64,000 nucleotides of DNA from Seriola aureovittata (GCF_021018895.1 NC_079371.1:9317501-9381500); one strand, 5' to 3'. Shown: positions 12,700 to 25,444, counted from the first letter of the stretch. Numbers and translations are program-made. The notes: generated by a model from the letters alone, not told the origin.

Positions 12700-14118
12700 A
12701 AAACATCATTACCTCTGTCATGAAAGTATTTCCAAAATCCTCAAGGATTCTACTTGATATGAGGATATTCTGCACAATAAAAATTATTTTTAACCTGCTT
12801 TAAAAGTTGTGTCTCTTTTTCCAAACAAAGTTGGTAGCAGTGAATCATGTATCTCGCTGTTCAATTTGTAAGAGAACTAAAATTTGAATCTTTTATTATC
12901 GCTCACATTAGCATATTGATGTTTCCGTCCAATGTTTTATATTTTCATACAAAATACATTTCATTTGTGTTTTAGAAGAAAATCAAAAACATGTAAATTC
13001 AAGGCTACATGGATACAGTCACAACTTGATTAATGGTTTAAAAAAAAAAATTTTTTCCTGCAGCAGACTGAGTGCGTTTTTCACTCAGATGGTTAAAATT
13101 GTCCTTGAGGAGTTTGGAAATATCTTCAGAACAAGAGTAAGTGTGTTGTGAAACAATCTTCAGGGTTTTTCAAAGTGTGCTGGGTATTTATTTTCAGGGA
13201 AGTGTTTAGCTCAGAGACTCAAATGAAATGTTAGTACATGGTGTGGCACAATTGGTGAATTGTGAATGGCTAAATTGGTAATCAGGTACATCTATTTTTC
13301 AAATGTGTTTGGATGCTTTCTTGCAATGTATAATCATTTTTTCCATGTGACTGTTTTTTTTGTCCTCTTGCTTCTTGCTGCATCTTGCTTGGTTTATTAC
13401 AGGACTGCTAACCCTAACCCTGTGCACTGACTGTCAATCCAGGTGTCGTACACAGCTATAAAAGATGAAGCACTGAAAATAATAGATCACACTCTTGTAC
13501 TGCATTTGCGGGAAGCTTTTATACAGTGTTGACATGTGGTCCAACCTGAGATAATGCTGCTTCTTTATGATGCAGGTAACCTTGAAAACCACAACGTACC
13601 AGGTACATGAAAAGATTCTCAGAATCCTGTAGTCTACATTTTATCTGCTGCTTTGACAAGCTTTGATTAAACCACGACACTGAAAACAGTGAATCGAAGA
13701 ATGTATCATTTAATCAGAGTAACAGCATGCTGGGTTCTGTCAATTTAATTCAGCATTAAATGGAAAACTGACCATGTTTGAATTGAATGTAGCGGTGAGC
13801 AGCTTTGTTCGTAGCTGCTGTTCACTATTAGAAGGTCTAATAAGGAGAAGATCTAGTCTTTTGACTCTGAATAAAGGAGTCTGATGAAGAGCAGTGGTCC
13901 ATTCATTACCATTTCAACAGAAAAATGAAACTGAAGAGTGACCCAGGGTGGCATTATTTGCCACATGGACTTATGCAAAAGGTACCTGTACCTTCATCTA
14001 AACACCTTTTTGAACCATAGTATTCAGATAATTGTAAGCTATTCAGTCTCCCATTGATACAGTTTATAATGGTGGCAGATTTACTGCTTGAAATTCTTTC
14101 AAGCAATGGGTCCTTGAC
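12700..14118. other. Intergenic DNA, nothing recognised
   Basis: AT-rich noncoding sequence. Two tandem 'ctaaccctaaccc' units at about 13410 are too few to be telomeric. No exon or RNA gene was identified. Confidence 0.4.
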
Positions 14119-14347
14119 TTAACCTCCTAGGACCTGGCGTCCACATATGTGGACCTCACATTTTGGGTTCTCTAGACCACAATACTAACTTTTTCTCAAC
14201 AAGGGCCTGGTGACCACATATGAGGATATTATACTGCCACTCAGTAATCGAAATTTAAAACTAATGTCCTCATATGTGGACATCATTTTTCTCAGGTCCC
14301 AATCAGCCTAAATAGCAAAGAATAGAGTTCGGGTCTTAGGAGGTTAA
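14119..14347. mobile_element. piggyBac-type MITE with TTAA target duplication
   Basis: A 221-bp element (14123-14343) is flanked on each side by TTAA (14119-14122 and 14344-14347). Its ends are inverted: CCTCCTAGGACC on the left and GGTCTTAGGAGG on the right, differing at one position. TTAA duplication and C-rich termini are the hallmark of the piggyBac superfamily. The interior repeats 'cacatatgtggac' motifs and encodes nothing, so it is a non-autonomous copy. Confidence 0.8.
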
Positions 14348-14349
14348 GA

Positions 14350-17300
14350 CAGAGGTGGACAAAAGTAAGAGTCTCTTTTCTAATAGGCAACCGTCGTTTT
14401 CAATCGCTGATATTGCAACCGTTCAGCTGCAGTTATCTAGGTCAGCTAATTAAGCTAACGTCAGCTCCATGTGTTGGTTGAAGAATCCTGTATGCTGTCC
14501 ATCACTTGTACTCACTTCATCAATGATATTTTAGTCCTAAGGACATTCTTCAGGATAAATGAAGATTTGTCTTCAAAGGAAGTTCAAGAAAATTAAGTTC
14601 AATGGCACCTAATGTGGACTATGATGAGGACAAATGACTGTTCTAAGATTCTGTTGAAAATAATATTCATGTCACATTCAAGTTTTTATTACAACTGGAA
14701 AACTCTTAGTACTTACTACACACTTACAAATAAAGTGCCTGAAACTAAACAAATAAACAAGATTAATATGGGAATCTTTTACATACTTAACTTAAACATA
14801 CACTTGATGGCTACATATGTGATATGATGCTTACAGATTGAGGCTGCATGTCCCACGCCAAAAGTTAGCTGCTAACGTTAGTTTCAACTCTGATAGCATC
14901 CTGGACCAATTTCCACACTGTTGGAAAATACTACACCGTGGATTTACTAGTAATGTGGGTCCTCTTGATGATGCAGGTTTTAAATCACTTAATGGAAATG
15001 TCCTGAGTCCTTGCTCCATCCTGTTGCTCCTCCGAAATTCTGCAGAATTTTTTGCTTAACTTCCCTCCTGAGAATCTCCACTGAAAAAGGAAAACTCTTA
15101 CCCTTAAAATAGTTTTAGTCCTTCAGCAGTCAGGAAATGTGAAGTACTCTTCTCATTTCCCCGTGTAAACGGAAAACGATTTTGGCAGTCGATGACGACA
15201 TGACAGTGAATAAATTGAATCACCTAAATTAAATACCGCAGTGTATGTCTCAAAGTTATGATTCTTTCTCAAGCAATCACACAAACCATCAATTTCCTGG
15301 CATGCTTATGAGCATTTCCATTTTGCAGCTTGACATTGCTACAAATAACATTTAAAATATTAGATCAGAAAAATGTGGTTTTACCTCTGAGTGAGCTGCT
15401 TCCTCAATCCTTTTTCCAGGCTAATGGAATATAAATAGACATGTTGTTAGTAAAAAGACTAAAGGAGGGAGGGCTCGTTTTGTACTGTATGATGTATGTG
15501 TACATATTCCCATCATTCCTTCATCTCGGCCAGGGTCTACATGTGCTGCTGCTGTGTGAGCCAGTTATTGCTGTGCTCCGTTATCAGTCATTTCCTGGCA
15601 TGGTCTCCTCTGGTAGAGGAATAAGCCTCCATGGCCAATGATAACTCCTACCGCTAACAGATACCTCTTCATGGGTGAAGCATGACTGGACCCACAGATA
15701 GCCCTCACTCCCTGCGTGTGTGTGTGTGTGTGTGTGTGTGTCTGTGTCCAAGCATGTGTGTGTGTGCAACATGCACCATGTTTTTCTGTGTACATGTGAA
15801 CTTGTGTGCCTGTGGAGGGAATGTGCAAGTGTTCATGTGCGTGCGGGATTATGTAGGTGCGTGTCCATCCATAGGGAGCAATGAGCCATGTGGATTTTGA
15901 TACTGAGCACGGTTTTCCAACATGAACTCCAGACTCCCTTGAATAACTCGAAATGGATTCTGTTACTGAGAATTGTTTTTTTTCACAATAGTCTCATTTG
16001 TTAATGATGTCACCACTGATATAAATCGGATGCTTCTGACGCTCGAGTCATTTTACAGTGTTTGTTTGCTTGTAAGAAATCATTGTCTCTCTTGTCCAAA
16101 AGACGTCATAACACTGTTATTTCTCAAGGCATGCAACATGTTCTTTGTGTACATACTGCATATGGTTTCAATCTAAGCTAAGCAACATGCAATAGCACTC
16201 AAGTATCACATTAAAACACAAGTGATTTTTTTTTGTGTGTGCTGTCTTGATAACAATGAGTAAAGCTGCAGCATACCGATACCATGTGTTGGCTTGTCCC
16301 CTGGTAGTTGTGTCTGCTGCTGAACACACTCCTGTTCCAGGTCAGTGGAAAACAAAACACATATTAATGATATTCTAATTAAAACAAGGGTCCTTCTCAT
16401 GGGGTGATGACAGAGGCAGGTCAGAAAGGTAAGAAGGTAATAGATAGTTGGTTTGTTACAATCGGAACAACTGTATGAGATTACTGTTAACGTTTCTTGT
16501 TGTCTATCAGACTAAAAGAGACAACAAAAAACTACAAACGACATTGATACAGCTTTCAGTTGTTTATTTGACATTCATTCATTACATTAAATATTGTTAA
16601 AAACTAACTTCTGTTTATTACTGTCTAGAACCACAGCTTCAAATGTGACTCTCATCACATTATTAATTACCCAAATATGCCAGAGAAGCACAGCTGAATG
16701 CGTTAAATCAAAGTTGCTTCACACACAAAGGTTGATTTCATTTGACATTTGGCATACTTCAAATATTTCTCCTTAAACCCCCCTTAAGCAGCACTTATCA
16801 CAGGAATTACAACACTTTTTTTCTATACTTTTTGCAGTTGTTGTTTTTTTTTTTCTCTGAAGCATTTCATAAACGTAACTCATATCCCCAAATGTCAACC
16901 CAAGAAAATAGAAAACAGGTGGTAAATGTGCTTGCTGCGTAAAGAAAAAATTACATTCAATCAGCGTGCCCAGGGAGGGAAATTTCCCTCTGCCTTGTGC
17001 CAACTTCTACAAATAAAGAGAGGAAAATCAATTGGCTTTTTCATGATAGACCAAATTCCTTCACCCGCGAGTCTTGAAATCCAATGACCTGCACGACTGA
17101 TATATTGCTTCTCATCTGGAGAACGGTGATGCAATCTTTTCACTAATTGAAACACGACCATTTAGTTCCCTTTCATTCTGTTGCACAGTGAAAGTTTTTG
17201 TCGTCGTTTTTGTTATGAACACCTGAGAAGTCTTTACCATGAATTCATCTGTATTATGCATGAAGACATGTTGAATTGTTCAAATACTGTCAATCTTCAG

Positions 17301-17420
17301 TTTTATTCTGTCTGATTCTGTTTGATTCTGTTTATGTCGTCCTGTTTAAAATATAAAACGCATTCAAGACAGAACTGAAGAACTTTTCTTTTTTTTTTTT
17401 TTTACAAAGAAATGTTCTGG
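14350..17420. other. Intergenic DNA with a microsatellite, no gene recognised
   Basis: It contains a (TG)n run at 15715-15741 and short random frames. No conserved protein, tRNA or transposon terminus was recognised. Confidence 0.4.
15715..15741. repeat. (TG)n microsatellite
   Basis: About 13 TG units, followed by interrupted TG-rich sequence up to about 15770. Confidence 0.9.
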
Positions 17421-17429
17421 CACAGCAAA

Positions 17430-17640
17430 GCCTTTAAGCCACACTAGCAGTGGTACACTATGAATGGCAAATGTGTAATATCCCAACAACTACTGTATGG
17501 ATGGCCTTGAGAATTTGTCCACACGTTTTAGGTCCAGAGTGAAACTTTTTCAACAACTATCAGACAGATTGCCATGAATTCTGGTGCAGACCATTCACAG
17601 TCTTTGTGAATTTTGGTGAACAACTTATAAAACTAATGAT
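17430..17640. repeat. Dispersed fish repeat R4, copy 1
   Basis: 'caacaactactgtatggatg' and 'caacaactatcagacagatt' followed by 'gccatgaattctggtgcaga' match a common fish repeat made of tandem 'caacaactattggatggatt' modules. Another copy, split by an LTR, lies at 33400-34360. Confidence 0.6.
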
Positions 17641-17649
17641 ATTTCTGTT

Positions 17650-18855
17650 TCCTTTGTGCTCAGTGCTAATTAGTAAATATTTGTGAGCTAATATGCACAA
17701 ATAAGATTGTATCAGATGATTAAACTATACAGAAAATACAACAATTGACATACACATTATAACTACCACTTTATGCCATTTTATCTACCTCATTTTTCAC
17801 ATCTTTGCTCATCCACCACCTGTTGTGCCTGCTGTACGTCAGGGTTGTTGACCTGCCTCGCTTGTCCTTATAAAATTCAGAATTGTGAACAAACCCGAGC
17901 GATTTAATCAGATATTTTCAACCGCTGACCTTGGTCACAGAACATAAAGGCATCACGTCAACCGCATGAATACAAAATGTCTCTCAGACTGAAAGAGGCA
18001 TATGCAGCATCTGTGCGGGAGCTTCCCCCATCACAGGAATTTCTCTATTTCTTACATTCCCTCTGAAGTCAAAGGAGGAACATAGAATAGCAGTTGAAAC
18101 CTTAGCTCGTCAATCTAGCAGATCAAACGCACTTACCACCAATCCTGAGGAGCCTCACAGAACACTTTCTCACACATCTGTCAACGTTTTCAGGTCCTCC
18201 ACTGCCTCTCCCCAACAAAAACAAGTTTGAGCATTAAAAGTCCCCCAGAGAGAAGTGAAAGGAGAAAAGAGGGAAAGAGGACATTGATCTGGTTGTGTAA
18301 CACGGTGCAGTTTGCCATAGGTCAATGAAATTCCATCAGCCTCCCCCCCCTTTGGTCAATATCCATCTGAAGAGTCTCTGCAGACATTGTCTTCCCTTAG
18401 CCCTCAGCCACTTGTATTCATCTTCAGCCGGCTGCTTTCAGTGAAGACAGAATCAGATTGCAACAGGAAAGGTTAAGGAAAGAAAAAACGCTTGATGAGA
18501 ATTGCGTGCTCAAGAGAAATAAAACAGCAGACTGTGTTTTTTTCTGACGTACTCCTCTGGTTTATAACCTTATTTAGTATAGAATCCTTCAATCTAATAT
18601 CTGTCAGGGTGATTTTATTAGACATTTAAGGTTTATTTCTGAAACAGCATCACAATCAGTTTGATTACTGAAAGAATAAGCGCAGCCTTTTTGTCCCCTG
18701 CGTTGAGCTATGAACTGCAGACAGAGGATGATATAAATCCTGACACAACATCCTCACTACTTTGCATGTGTTTATTGTTGCTCCCTCTAGTGGTTTCTTG
18801 AGTCCCCTTGGACTTAAAGGTGAAAATATGTGTGTATGTCCTCAGATCCTGTCGT
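17650..18855. other. Intergenic DNA, nothing recognised
   Basis: Noncoding on both strands. No splice-flanked coding segment or repeat boundary was recognised. Confidence 0.35.
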
Positions 18856-18859
18856 TGAA

Positions 18860-19190
18860 TTAAAGTATCATTACAACAATGCAAAAGGCAAGTACCAATC
18901 CTGCATTCAGACTTTCAGAAGTATCAAAAGTAAAAGTACTCATTATGCAGGAGAATGCTGATGGTCAAGGTGAAGCTTATTTTAACTTTTACTGTTGGTT
19001 AACATTATCTATAAAAATGCATGATATTCTATAAAGTACGGTTTGTTTGTAACTCGTACTTAAACAGTACAATATGTCCCTTTAGTATGTAGAGGAGAAG
19101 AACTATAAAGCACAATAAATTAGAAATATTCAACATTGTACTTAAGTACAATTCTACAGTACTTTACACCACTTGAAGATAAGTTTCACG
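18860..19190. repeat. Dispersed 'aagtactt' repeat, copy 3
   Basis: 'caaaagtaaaagtactcatt', 'acagtacaatatgtcccttt' and 'cagtactttacaccactt' are diagnostic phrases of the same family as 3345-3560. Confidence 0.6.
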
Positions 19191-19199
19191 TCAGTCTGT

Positions 19200-20935
19200 C
19201 AAACTGAGAGAAAAGTATCTACATCCAATAGTTTACAGTACAGCTTGTTGTTTCTAACTATTGGATCATAAATATTATTTACCAAAGAGACGTAGCTGAG
19301 TTTATTTCCCGTCAGCAGGATTCGGTTCAACTCCCCAGCCTCCATTTTGAAGGTGGTTCTCATAGTTCAGCTCGGAGTCAATGAGACTGTTTTGCATATT
19401 ACCTTGGCAACTGCCTTTTTTATCATTAGGCCACTGTTCAGTATTTCCTTAATAGTAGTTTCATTCAATCCACACATTTCGTATGGAAATGTGACTCCTC
19501 CCTGCTTTGACAAAATGAGGCTCTCAGCAGAAAGGATTTTGTTTCTACCTCAAAAACAAGACCCACATTAACATATCAAGGAGCTGGAAAAAGAAAGATT
19601 GGGAGATATTCTAAACATCTTCCCAGTGGACATCTGACAATAGATGTCTGGTTTTTATTGTAGAGTTGTATTTCAACCGTGTGAATTTGAATTGTAATAT
19701 TATGTATTGCTTTGATATTTCTCTGCTCTTCTCTGTCTTCCAGGTGTCAAAAATTCAGCTTTTTATTTGAATGGCACAAACTGTAACTGTTTGTTCTCAC
19801 AATTTCCATATATAAAGAAAAACACCAGACAAACAAAACCTCATCTTGCAAAAAGCAGATCGGAGCAGTCTGCAGTGAAGATGTTTACACTTCAGTCTCT
19901 GCAGGTTGAATTAAACCTGTAACACGCGTAAACAGATGTTCATATAACTCGTCTCTGTCGTATTTACATTAATGCTATCAAAGGAGGTCAGCGTAGCTAT
20001 TTTGTGTTTTGTGGTTTCTTTTTGGGGGGGTGGCAGACGACAAGAAGTGGAGCTGTGGTGCTGCTGGTGTGTGATAGCAGTGTGTGGGGCCTCTGGGGGG
20101 GGGTGCATTAGCTGCTGTCTGGTGTCTGAGAGGGTGAAGGGAAGTGGGAGAGAGGCTTAATGTCTGTCTGCTTCTATTTCCCTCTTAATTTCACACACTG
20201 TTGAGTCAGCCTATTGACTGACTGCTTATGGTGATGCTGGCGGTTCACCAACACTGCAGAGGAGGCAGTGCATATAACTCTTCCTCGCTGCTCCATTTCA
20301 CCATGTAGGACCTCCACTTATTTAATAAGCTGATGCAAGGCCCATTTTCACCCATCCGTGCGTATGTGCAACCTGCCTCCTACATGGGAGTGTGTGTGTA
20401 TGATGCACTTATCAGGTTGTAGCTGTGGGCATACCCGCAAGACTGTGTGCATGCTACATCTTTGTGTGAGACACAAGAGAGAAGTGAAGTAAGAGTGATT
20501 CTACATGCACTCTGAAGGCTCTTAGCACCTTTGTGTCCCATGTGTGTTCAGCCTTCAAATCAATACCTTTACTCTTTTTTCCTGAAGTTCACAAAGATTT
20601 TTATATTTCACACAAAGTTGCTCGGGGAGAGAAATAATTTTTTTTTCCACCTGAACACAGAAGCTAGAAGATTCATTATTTCTACCCTCTAAAAAGTCTC
20701 ATAATCTAGAGATAATGAGAATTAACTTAACTTTTGAAGGAAGAGAGGAGAGGAGAGGAGGCAGGAGTAGGTGATGAAGTGATGAGGGCAGTGAGAGAGG
20801 AGTAAAGTCAAGAAACGGAGAGGGGAGAAAAATATATGTGATGAAGAACCAGGAGGAGAGGAGTGGAGAACGGGTGAGAAGTGTGTGGACTGAAGTTGGG
20901 CCTAAGACTCGAATGTTTACAATGTCTGGCTCCGT
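19200..20935. other. Intergenic DNA, nothing recognised
   Basis: It holds short G-runs near 20025 and 20095, a GGAGA-rich purine tract at 20740-20880, and random frames only. Confidence 0.35.
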
Positions 20936-21195
20936 CCTTCCATCCATCCATCCATCCATCCATCCATCCACCCATCCATCGTCGGGTTGCAGTCAGAGCA
21001 TGTCAAGCGAAGTTTACCAGACGTCCCTCTCCCCAGCAACATTTTCCCGCTCTCTCTAGGGGATCTTGAAGCTTTCCCAGGCCAGATGAGATATATAATC
21101 TCTCCAGCGTGTTCTGGGTCTACCCCAAGGCCTCCAACCTGTTGGATGTACCTGGAAAACTGCCACCTGATGGATGGATGGATGAATGGATGGTT
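20936..21195 (-). mobile_element. LINE 3'-end fragment with GGAT-type tail
   Basis: On the minus strand the sequence reads a degenerate C-terminal peptide of a fish LINE ('HAGEIIYLIWPGK', then 'GKMLLGRGTSGKLRL') and ends in a (GATG)n tail, seen on the plus strand as (CATC)n at 20939-20972. This resembles the conserved 'RWRDYVSRLAWERLG' end of a common fish LINE with a GGAT-repeat 3' end, recognised from memory. A second, oppositely oriented (GATG)n run lies at 21171-21193. The copy is short, 5'-truncated and non-functional. Confidence 0.6.
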
Positions 21196-21199
21196 TAAA

Positions 21200-23135
21200 C
21201 CAATAGTTTCCATCTGCAAATTAGATGCTGCCCTTGTTTACCTCAGTCTGAGATTATGGGGTCAGTGTTTCAGAAATTTTCACTGTGAATTTGGACACCA
21301 TTATTGCAAACTGCCTATGATTGGCTTAGCAAAAGAAACTCCGGGGAATGGGCATAAGTGAACAATCATTTGGTTTGTTTTTCTTGGTTTGGACTCAGAA
21401 TTTGCTTGAAACTCCTTGACAGAAAATATCGTACACAAATCTTAACCAGTGTGTGCAAATAAAGACAACTATTTTTGTTGGCTGACAATGAACATTCCTA
21501 TGCAGTTAGTTACAATAGAGGGAACTCAGAGAAAAAAGTTTCAAAGAATGAGTGAATGAGTGAATGATTTATCTAAAACTGAAGTTTAAAATAGAAAGCT
21601 TTGGTAGGATTGAATTGCTTCCGCAGATATGTTTTTCTTCCAAAGTTGCCTTTCCTGGAAAAAAAGTCACAATTATTAGGATTACAAAACATATAATAAT
21701 AAGACCAGGGTTGAATAGTTTTCCTTCAAGTGAACATAGTTTCTCTGGATGTAACCAAAACAGAAATTAAATGCAATTCAGGTCACCCCAAGCCTGTAAT
21801 GTTTCAAAAATTGTTTTTCATGAATCCTGTGAATCTCTCTTTCTTCAATCTGCAAGCCAATCTTTTCTCAAATCACAGGAAAGTTGCTTGAACAATTCTT
21901 GGAAGGAAGATTCAATAAAACGCCACAGACAGTAAATCAAGTCTGTCTGCAGTGGAACAGCAAAGTATACTGAAATTGGCCTTCCTTTCTAGGTCACAGG
22001 AATGAATAAGGTAAATCACCAACTTGTAATCTGGTTGCTGTCACCTTGCTCCACGACTAAAGGCCCTTATCAGCCGCGACAGTGCTGGAACCATTTTGTT
22101 CGCAGGGTGTAAATAACGTTACATTGGTCATGAAGCAAGATAAGGCGTTTCATGAAATGTGAGCTGCCTTAATAGATTTTGACAGGATGATATTCCATGG
22201 AGCTGATTTGGTTCGAGGTGGAAATGAGGTACAAGAATATGTAGAGAAGCTGAGAGATATCAGTGCAAAATGGGACTGTGCCTCTTTCCCTGATGAGGCT
22301 GATGTCATCATCGATATCATTGTGGATGTGTGCACAGCAGGGAAAAAGCAAGAACTGACTATTTATTCATATATACGGCTTTATTTACTTTTTTCTAGTA
22401 ATATGTGTAATTTACCAAGACTATGATCGGCAAAGAAATGGAGAAAGAAGAGTGAAGAGAGTAGGTTTCACACGTTTGGAGGTTCAGTTCCCAATGGCAG
22501 CACATTCCCTGTTTGTCCACTCCCCTCTGTTCATAATAAACCCCTGGTGTTACAGGCCCTGTGGGGGAAGATTCTAGCAATAGGCTTCTTTAACAGGAGA
22601 GAGAGCCACGTCTGCCCCCGTGATTTGTTATTCAGTGAACCGCATCTCTGGAGAAATGGATTTACTGGCGTGCCCTCTGCAGAGGAATGAAGGTCGGCCC
22701 CTACCTTGGAGATGTCATTTGCAGTGCGATGCAATTGTTAATATGCAGCTTTGAGGAAAGTGTGTAGAAAAAACATTCATACCCATTTGGAATTCTGGTG
22801 ATGGAGAGAGATGAAAAGAGAAGGGCGGAGGGATTAGGAGGGCAGAGGCAGAGCCGGTCTTGTGGTTTCTTTCTTTCTGAGCACTGCTCCACAGTTCCTT
22901 TCGCTCGCTCCTACAACCTTCCACTGTTAGGGGGAGAAATATTACAACTGTGGCTGCTGTCAGTCTGCACACATTTGTGTTTGCTCACATACCTTGGAGG
23001 AAAATTTCACCTTTGACCCTGCGAATGTGCGAGGCCTCAAAGTGAGAGTGAAGGCAAGACGTTACACCTGGCAGTGCTCCACATTTATTTGCATGTACAA
23101 CACATACAACCAGCTGCATGTTGTTGTTAATGATG
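21200..23135. other. Intergenic DNA with a possible retroelement peptide
   Basis: Mostly noncoding. A frame at 22187-22426 is described separately. No exon with matching neighbours was found. Confidence 0.35.
22187..22426 (+). pseudogene. Short open frame, possibly a retrotransposon gag-like relic
   Basis: The frame reads EVQEYVEKLRDISAKWDCA followed by an acidic DEAD.I..I stretch. This loosely resembles the 'E.v..fv..Lr.la..C.f' core of LTR-retrotransposon capsid-type gag proteins. Only about 55 residues look protein-like, there is no zinc knuckle, and no LTR or pol is adjacent. It could equally be a chance frame. No cellular gene was recognised. Confidence 0.2.
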
Positions 23136-23423
23136 CATTAAAGTAGCCTAATAGTTTGACATCTTGGTAAACGCTTATTTGCTTTCATGCAGAGAGCTTG
23201 ATAAAAAGATCAATACACTTTTTCCATCGGACCACAGAGGCTGCCGTTAGCTTAGCTTAGCATGAAGACTGGAAATAGGGGAAAACAGAGGATGGCTGTT
23301 TTCACCTACCAGCAACTCTAAAGCTCAAATATTAATACAGCAGAAAGATATTACTATCAGCCAAAGAACAGTGTGACATATTTAACCGCCTGTGAAGTGG
23401 CAACTTGTCACTTGAAAAAAGGG

Positions 23424-23621
23424 GACTCCTTTCTGGTAAGGCATTATTTATACTCACTAATTAATGGATGTATCAGTGGTTAATAAATTGTTTACTACCA
23501 GACAACCCAAAAGTTGTTCTTATTAATGGTTTATAATTGATCTGTAAAGCATATTATTAGAGCCATTAATCACAGCTTATTAACCCTTAAAATTGTGCCT
23601 TATGAGAAAGTGAAACCTGAC
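23424..23621. mobile_element. MITE family M1, copy B, nested in R1 element
   Basis: The terminal inverted repeats 'tttctggtaaggca' and 'tgccttatgagaaag' bound an AT-rich interior containing 'gtggttaataaat' and 'cttattaatggtttataa'. It resembles copy A at 12494-12690. Confidence 0.6.
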
Positions 23622-23806
23622 AGAGAGCCATTTTTAATTAATATGACTCACAGTATGAGAGAGTAATATGTTTTAGTTTTAAAATGCATCAATTACATTT
23701 TCACCTGGTGTCTACACCACTCTGGAGTTTTCAAGCCCTAAAACAAATAATTTTTACCTTTGGATAGAGCTAAGCTAGCTGTTTTACCCCAATTTCTTGT
23801 CTTTAC

Positions 23807-23846
23807 GCTAAGCTAAGCTAAGCTAAGCTAAGCTAAGCTAAGCTAA
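23807..23846. repeat. (AGCTA)n pentanucleotide array
   Basis: About eight tandem AGCTA units, expanded from the 'ctaagctaagcta' phrase normally present in the surrounding R1 element. Confidence 0.9.
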
Positions 23847-23969
23847 TCAATTGCTTGCTGTAGCTTCATGTTTAGTGTATAGACATGGCAGTGGCTTTCT
23901 CATTCAACTAACTGCAAGAAAGCAAATAAGCGTGTTTCTTAAAACGTTGAACTGTTCCTTTAAGTAAAG

Positions 23970-24785
23970 GTCCTTCCCTTATATACAAGCAGAAATAAGA
24001 ATAAGAGCATACTGATGTCTCAGTTTGATGTAATAATTTCATCGCCTTGCTCAGAGCTGTTTCGAATATGTAGGACAGGGTTTTGCATGGAAAACTTCAC
24101 TATGCACACAGCTTCAAAAACCCCTCTTCTTCAGCTTGTCATGTGCAGATGAAGCCACTGTAGCACTGAAAATGTTTTTTATGTGATTGCTGCACTGTTG
24201 GTGCACTTTTCCTTCAGTCCCAAGAGGAACAGTTAGGAAACTCATGGAGTATTAAAACACGAGGGATGCACTGTAAGATGCAGGAACTTAAATGTTCCTC
24301 AAATTGTATGAATAATTTGCTATTTTCAGACATGTCAAAGAAAGAGGCACATCAATTTAATTTGAGCATTTTTACACAAAGAACCCAAAACAAAACAAAA
24401 AATCACACAAAATACCCAGCTGTGGTTTTGTTCCCCCCACCCTCCACCCCCCTTCTCTCCTCTCTTCACTGAAGTATTTTCCTCAGGGAAGAGGTGGCTT
24501 AAAGCTATGTCCTGATCGATTGTATTGTTTGGTACCCTCAAGGCGATATCTATCCTCAGTGGCAGAAAGTTGTGCTGTATGTGACCAAAAGCTTTGAGAC
24601 ATATACAAATCAAGCTGGATAAACTTTTGAGTCTGTACCTGTCCTGCTACAGGTACGACTACTCCTCAGTAGCTTTGCTTGTCTAATATCTGTGCTATAT
24701 CATAATTTGGAGTAAACATTCATTTAATTTTAAAGATGTTACAATGCAGGAGTAGCTTAACACTTGGTGAAATATCTTTTGAGAG
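23970..24785. other. Intergenic DNA, nothing recognised
   Basis: Short random frames only; a pyrimidine-rich run lies near 24431-24470. Confidence 0.35.
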
Positions 24786-24787
24786 TT

Positions 24788-25442
24788 AAACCCTTTTTAT
24801 ACCAAAATTAATGGGTAGAAGCTGTTTTTTTAAACGGGGGTAAACCTGCTAAAATAAAAACAGATTAACTCTTACTCTTACACCGCAAGCCGCGTTTGCC
24901 TTATTGAGAGGACACACAACTGCAGGGAACAATGTCATCACATGCAGTTACAGAGCACATGCAGACGCAAGGGAGAAAGAGTGAACTGCTAGTTGCCGAG
25001 CAGACTGTTAAAATGGATCTGTCGCATCTCATCCCCGGGTTGGTGCTCCTGTCAGTGTTGGAGCCTCCATATGAGACACTTCAGTCGGTGATTGTGTGTT
25101 TTTAAAACTTATTTCAGGGCTGCAGCTCACTCTTTCAGCACTGGGTGTGGTGTAGCAGTGTAGCTGCGGTGCTTTTGGTTTAACAGCACCGTGCTGAGAC
25201 AGATGACAGGTCTGTCTACAGTGTCTGTTTTCTGAAAGACGTCACAGCACAGAAAACGGGCGAATATTAGCATGTCCAGGTGTTGTGTTTACATCAGGCC
25301 GATCGGAGCCGGAGCCAATAAATACAGGCGTGTACTGCAGAGTCATTTCACCCGGGAGTAAATGCTGTTTGCACACTTGCACACAAAAGCCCAATGTTAG
25401 CGGGTTTTAGTGGGTTTTTTGACCAGTGGAAAAGGGGCTTTA
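24788..25442. mobile_element. Probable non-autonomous TIR element
   Basis: The left end 'aaaccctttttatacc...' and the inverse of the right end '...gaccagtggaaaaggggctt' match loosely, and both sides carry 'cgggggtaaacctgctaaaa' or 'gcgggttttagtgggttttt' phrases in opposite orientation. The interior is unusually GC-rich for this desert and noncoding. The boundary and family are uncertain. Confidence 0.4.
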
Positions 25443-25444
25443 GA

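Larger units (their letters stand above)
23138..23963. mobile_element. Non-autonomous TIR element R1 (full length) with nested insertion
   Basis: The left end 'taaag...agtttgacatcttgg...cgcttatttgctt' is the inverse of the right end 'aagcaaataagcg...aaaacgttgaactgttccttta'. The interior carries the phrases 'gttagcttagcttagcatga' and 'tgctgtagcttcatgttta', typical of an abundant fish element recognised from memory. It is interrupted by an M1-type MITE at about 23424-23621 and has an expanded AGCTA array at 23807-23846. No coding capacity. Confidence 0.7.

Noticed and set aside
13405..13425. Telomere-like ctaaccctaaccc
   Set aside because: Only two units; not an interstitial telomeric array.
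23807..23846. AGCTA array as a CRISPR-like or regulatory tandem array
   Set aside because: Units are only 5 bp without spacers, and they derive from a phrase normal to the R1 element.
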